From Salinivirgaceae bacterium (lineage in GTDB: Bacteria > Bacteroidota > Bacteroidia > Bacteroidales > SZUA-534), in assembly GCA_017557605.1 (NCBI GenBank), contig JAFYYJ010000005.1:1-64000 (forward strand): a stretch of DNA of 64,000 nt. The letters are read 5' to 3'. Positions 62,484 through 64,000 of this stretch are shown here, one piece after another. Every line of letters begins with the position of its first letter. Within the stretch, counting starts at the first letter, position 1. Made by a program: the position numbers and the translations under genes. The notes beneath the pieces are model-generated. The model worked only from the letters and a program-made list of their open reading frames with translations, was not told the DNA's origin and did not search any database.

Positions 62484-63770
62484 CTATACTCTTGTTGTGT
62501 TTTTGTATGAACAAAAGGCGACTATTGGTGTGCCAAATATGATAAAATTTCCACCAGGATTCTCCAAACCACTTATTTTTAACAAGTACACAAATAGTAA
62601 CATCGGCAATAAAACCAGCATCGTCCTTTCAGTTTTTCCATGTATTCTATTCCAAAAAAACAAAAAATAACTTATAATAGCACTAAATAAAACCAATGTG
62701 CCTAATAACCCATATCTCCAAATACATTGAACATATCCGGAATCTATTCCTGCAATTCCAATTTTATTAGGGTCAAGGCCTGCGCCAAAAAGAAAATTAG
62801 CTGGAAATTGTAAATCTGCTTGAAAAATCTCTGTATATACACCCGCGGATCCATCCCCCTTAAATAATAAATCCAATGTTTGTGTTATTCCCCTGGACGC
62901 CCATTGTAATGTGTGTTCCGGAATAAATCGTGATATACAGATAAATAGCAAAAAAACAAATATTGCTCCATTTACATACTTCCTCATATTTTGTAAATTA
63001 AGCCGCGTCAATATGATAATGAGAATACCCATGAATGAAAGTATCAACCCTGTTCTGGTATTAAGTAGAGGCATTATTATCATAACAAGCGATAACGTTG
63101 TCAATTTTTTATTTTTATCTGAAATACCTTTTAAAAAAGATAATACTATTATTAAAGCTGTAACATATCCAAATCCATCCATTAAGTTGCTGGCAAACCC
63201 ATAGCTTCTAAGATATAAATATCTATTAACTGCTTCCGCTAATCTTTCTGATCTTACATTCTTTGTAATTGTATCAACGAATATCATTCTAATTGAAGGG
63301 AATTGCAGCGAAACAAGAACAAGCACAAGCTGTATCATTCCTGCTAAAGCAATTGCTATAAGAAAACGATTTAATGTCAAACCATAATAATTACATAGCA
63401 TCGCTAAAAATATACAAGCAATAGTAGTATGGATTATTATCAATGTATGTTGTTTAGTGAATTCTGCAATTTCTAATTGATGAGATATATCTGATATATA
63501 ATGTGCTCCCTGAAAAATATAGAAAAGAATAATATGAATACCAAATCCAAGAATCGCACACAGCAGTTCCCTTTTTAAAATAACTTTTTGTCTTTTAACA
63601 CATTGGAGTATAATAAATACAACATTGAAAACCGTAATTAGACTAAGAATACTGATGCTAGCTACTGGAGGGAGAAATAAATAAAAAAAACAGTATGCCG
63701 TCAAAAATGGCATTGGTATTTTTCCACATTTTCTCTTATTGGTTAGTGAGTCTAATTGAGCAGTATACAT
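62484..63770 (-). CDS. Wzy-like O-antigen polymerase
   Basis: A 428-residue protein with about ten to eleven membrane helices. A run of short loops with one larger periplasmic loop (about 290-345, SRFIPEHTLQWASRGIT ... GAGLDPNKIGIAGIDSGYV) is typical of Wzy. The sequence is poorly conserved, as usual for this family, so the call comes from topology and position between glycosyltransferase genes. It is very AT-rich. The locus also encodes a ligase-like protein at its other end. Confidence 0.7.
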   Translation of the reverse strand: MYTAQLDSLTNKRKCGKIPMPFLTAYCFFYLFLPPVASISILSLITVFNVVFIILQCVKRQKVILKRELLCAILGFGIHIILFYIFQGAHYISDISHQLEIAEFTKQHTLIIIHTTIACIFLAMLCNYYGLTLNRFLIAIALAGMIQLVLVLVSLQFPSIRMIFVDTITKNVRSERLAEAVNRYLYLRSYGFASNLMDGFGYVTALIIVLSFLKGISDKNKKLTTLSLVMIIMPLLNTRTGLILSFMGILIIILTRLNLQNMRKYVNGAIFVFLLFICISRFIPEHTLQWASRGITQTLDLLFKGDGSAGVYTEIFQADLQFPANFLFGAGLDPNKIGIAGIDSGYVQCIWRYGLLGTLVLFSAIISYFLFFWNRIHGKTERTMLVLLPMLLFVYLLKISGLENPGGNFIIFGTPIVAFCSYKNTTRV

Positions 63771-63890
63771 ATTTGTTCCTCACATTCTTGATGCACTATA
63801 GCGACAAACTGCATGGAATTGGCTCTTCAATTCATTCTTGCAACATTTAACATGGCCGCAAACAGTTTTCTCGCTATACATATTAATTCT

Positions 63891-64000
63891 TTATTCTAAT
63901 ACTGTTTTTAACATATTATTCGGTGAAAACTCGCCATTATAGCAATAGTTTACCTCTTCTCTGTCCATGAGCCATCCGATATCGATATCATCCGCATCCT
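63891..64000 (-). CDS. 3' end of a gene running off the right edge
   Basis: An open minus-strand frame enters from the right edge and ends at TAA (63893-63891), giving 35 residues: DADDIDIGWLMDREEV then NYCYNGEFSPNNMLKTVLE. The codon pattern looks coding and the direction matches the glycan locus. The fragment is too short to assign; a glycosyltransferase or other glycan gene is likely from context. The 120 bases between it and the Wzy-like gene hold no clear signal. Confidence 0.5.
   Translation of the reverse strand, partial: DADDIDIGWLMDREEVNYCYNGEFSPNNMLKTVLE

Overview
The window is typical chromosomal DNA of a Bacteroidota bacterium, most likely an uncultured Bacteroidales. The evidence is a SusC/SusD pair, several promoters with the Bacteroidota -7 element (TAnnTTTG), a type IX secretion (T9SS) sorting domain, lipoproteins with acidic residues after the lipobox Cys, and lineage-typical genes such as DUF3822, a 470-aa arginine decarboxylase, a deoxyhypusine-synthase-like enzyme and a 29-aa basic protein beside HU and RNase G. 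I see no rRNA, tRNA, CRISPR array, insertion sequence or prophage.

Layout. 1-4410: 3' part of a SusC porin gene and a complete SusD gene, closed by two terminators. 4.7-10.5 kb: a three-domain acyl-ACP synthetase/ACP/acyltransferase, a polyamine pair (arginine decarboxylase and deoxyhypusine-synthase-like protein) and a SlyD-type chaperone. 10.6-18.7 kb: a TPR protein, gyrA, clpC and an HtrA protease. 18.9-21.0 kb: a signalling pair made of a protein with two SiaB-like kinase halves and a SiaC-like phosphoprotein, then a DUF2179 membrane protein. 21.0-28.9 kb: a two-domain Rid/chorismatase-like protein, a candidate small RNA, the unknown/DUF3822/rsmD operon, a RecD-like helicase, a lone receiver protein, HU, a small basic protein and RNase E/G. 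29.0-33.6 kb: four consecutive exported proteins on the minus strand (papain-like lipoprotein, pentapeptide-like lipoprotein, fibre-like repeat protein, T9SS cargo). 33.8-45.9 kb: mostly housekeeping genes (DEAD-box helicase, PagL-like outer-membrane protein, phosphoesterase, rsmE, DUF4159, two secreted paralogues, Crp-type regulator, receiver protein, ABC-F, nth, DUF1846, YraN).

46.0-64.0 kb: a long minus-strand surface-glycan locus that runs off the right edge. In transcription order it holds a partial gene, a Wzy-like polymerase, a GT2 glycosyltransferase, a 3-amino-sugar aminotransferase, a GNAT/ketoisomerase fusion, an MptE/Maf/sialyltransferase-like protein, a Wzx flippase, LegB, LegC, an acyltransferase-3, a LegH-like acetyltransferase, LegI, LegG, a CMP-sugar synthetase, a PseA/WbpG-type amidotransferase, a PtmE-like CBS-guanylyltransferase and an O-antigen ligase-like protein. 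Together these predict a glycan carrying a legionaminic acid, possibly an amidino derivative, and a dTDP-linked 3-acylamino-3,6-dideoxyhexose. Base composition is a mosaic: the integral-membrane genes, the MptE-like gene and the GT2 gene look AT-rich, while the legB, legC, legG and legI genes look close to the core genome.

Most interesting points: the double SiaB-like kinase with a SiaC-like partner whose phosphosite position carries Ser; a carbohydrate-binding-like domain inside the O-antigen ligase; the legionaminic locus with an unpaired amidotransferase and a candidate nonulosonate transferase; and the four-gene exported-protein block. All functional calls come from reading motifs and remembered family features; no database search was run.
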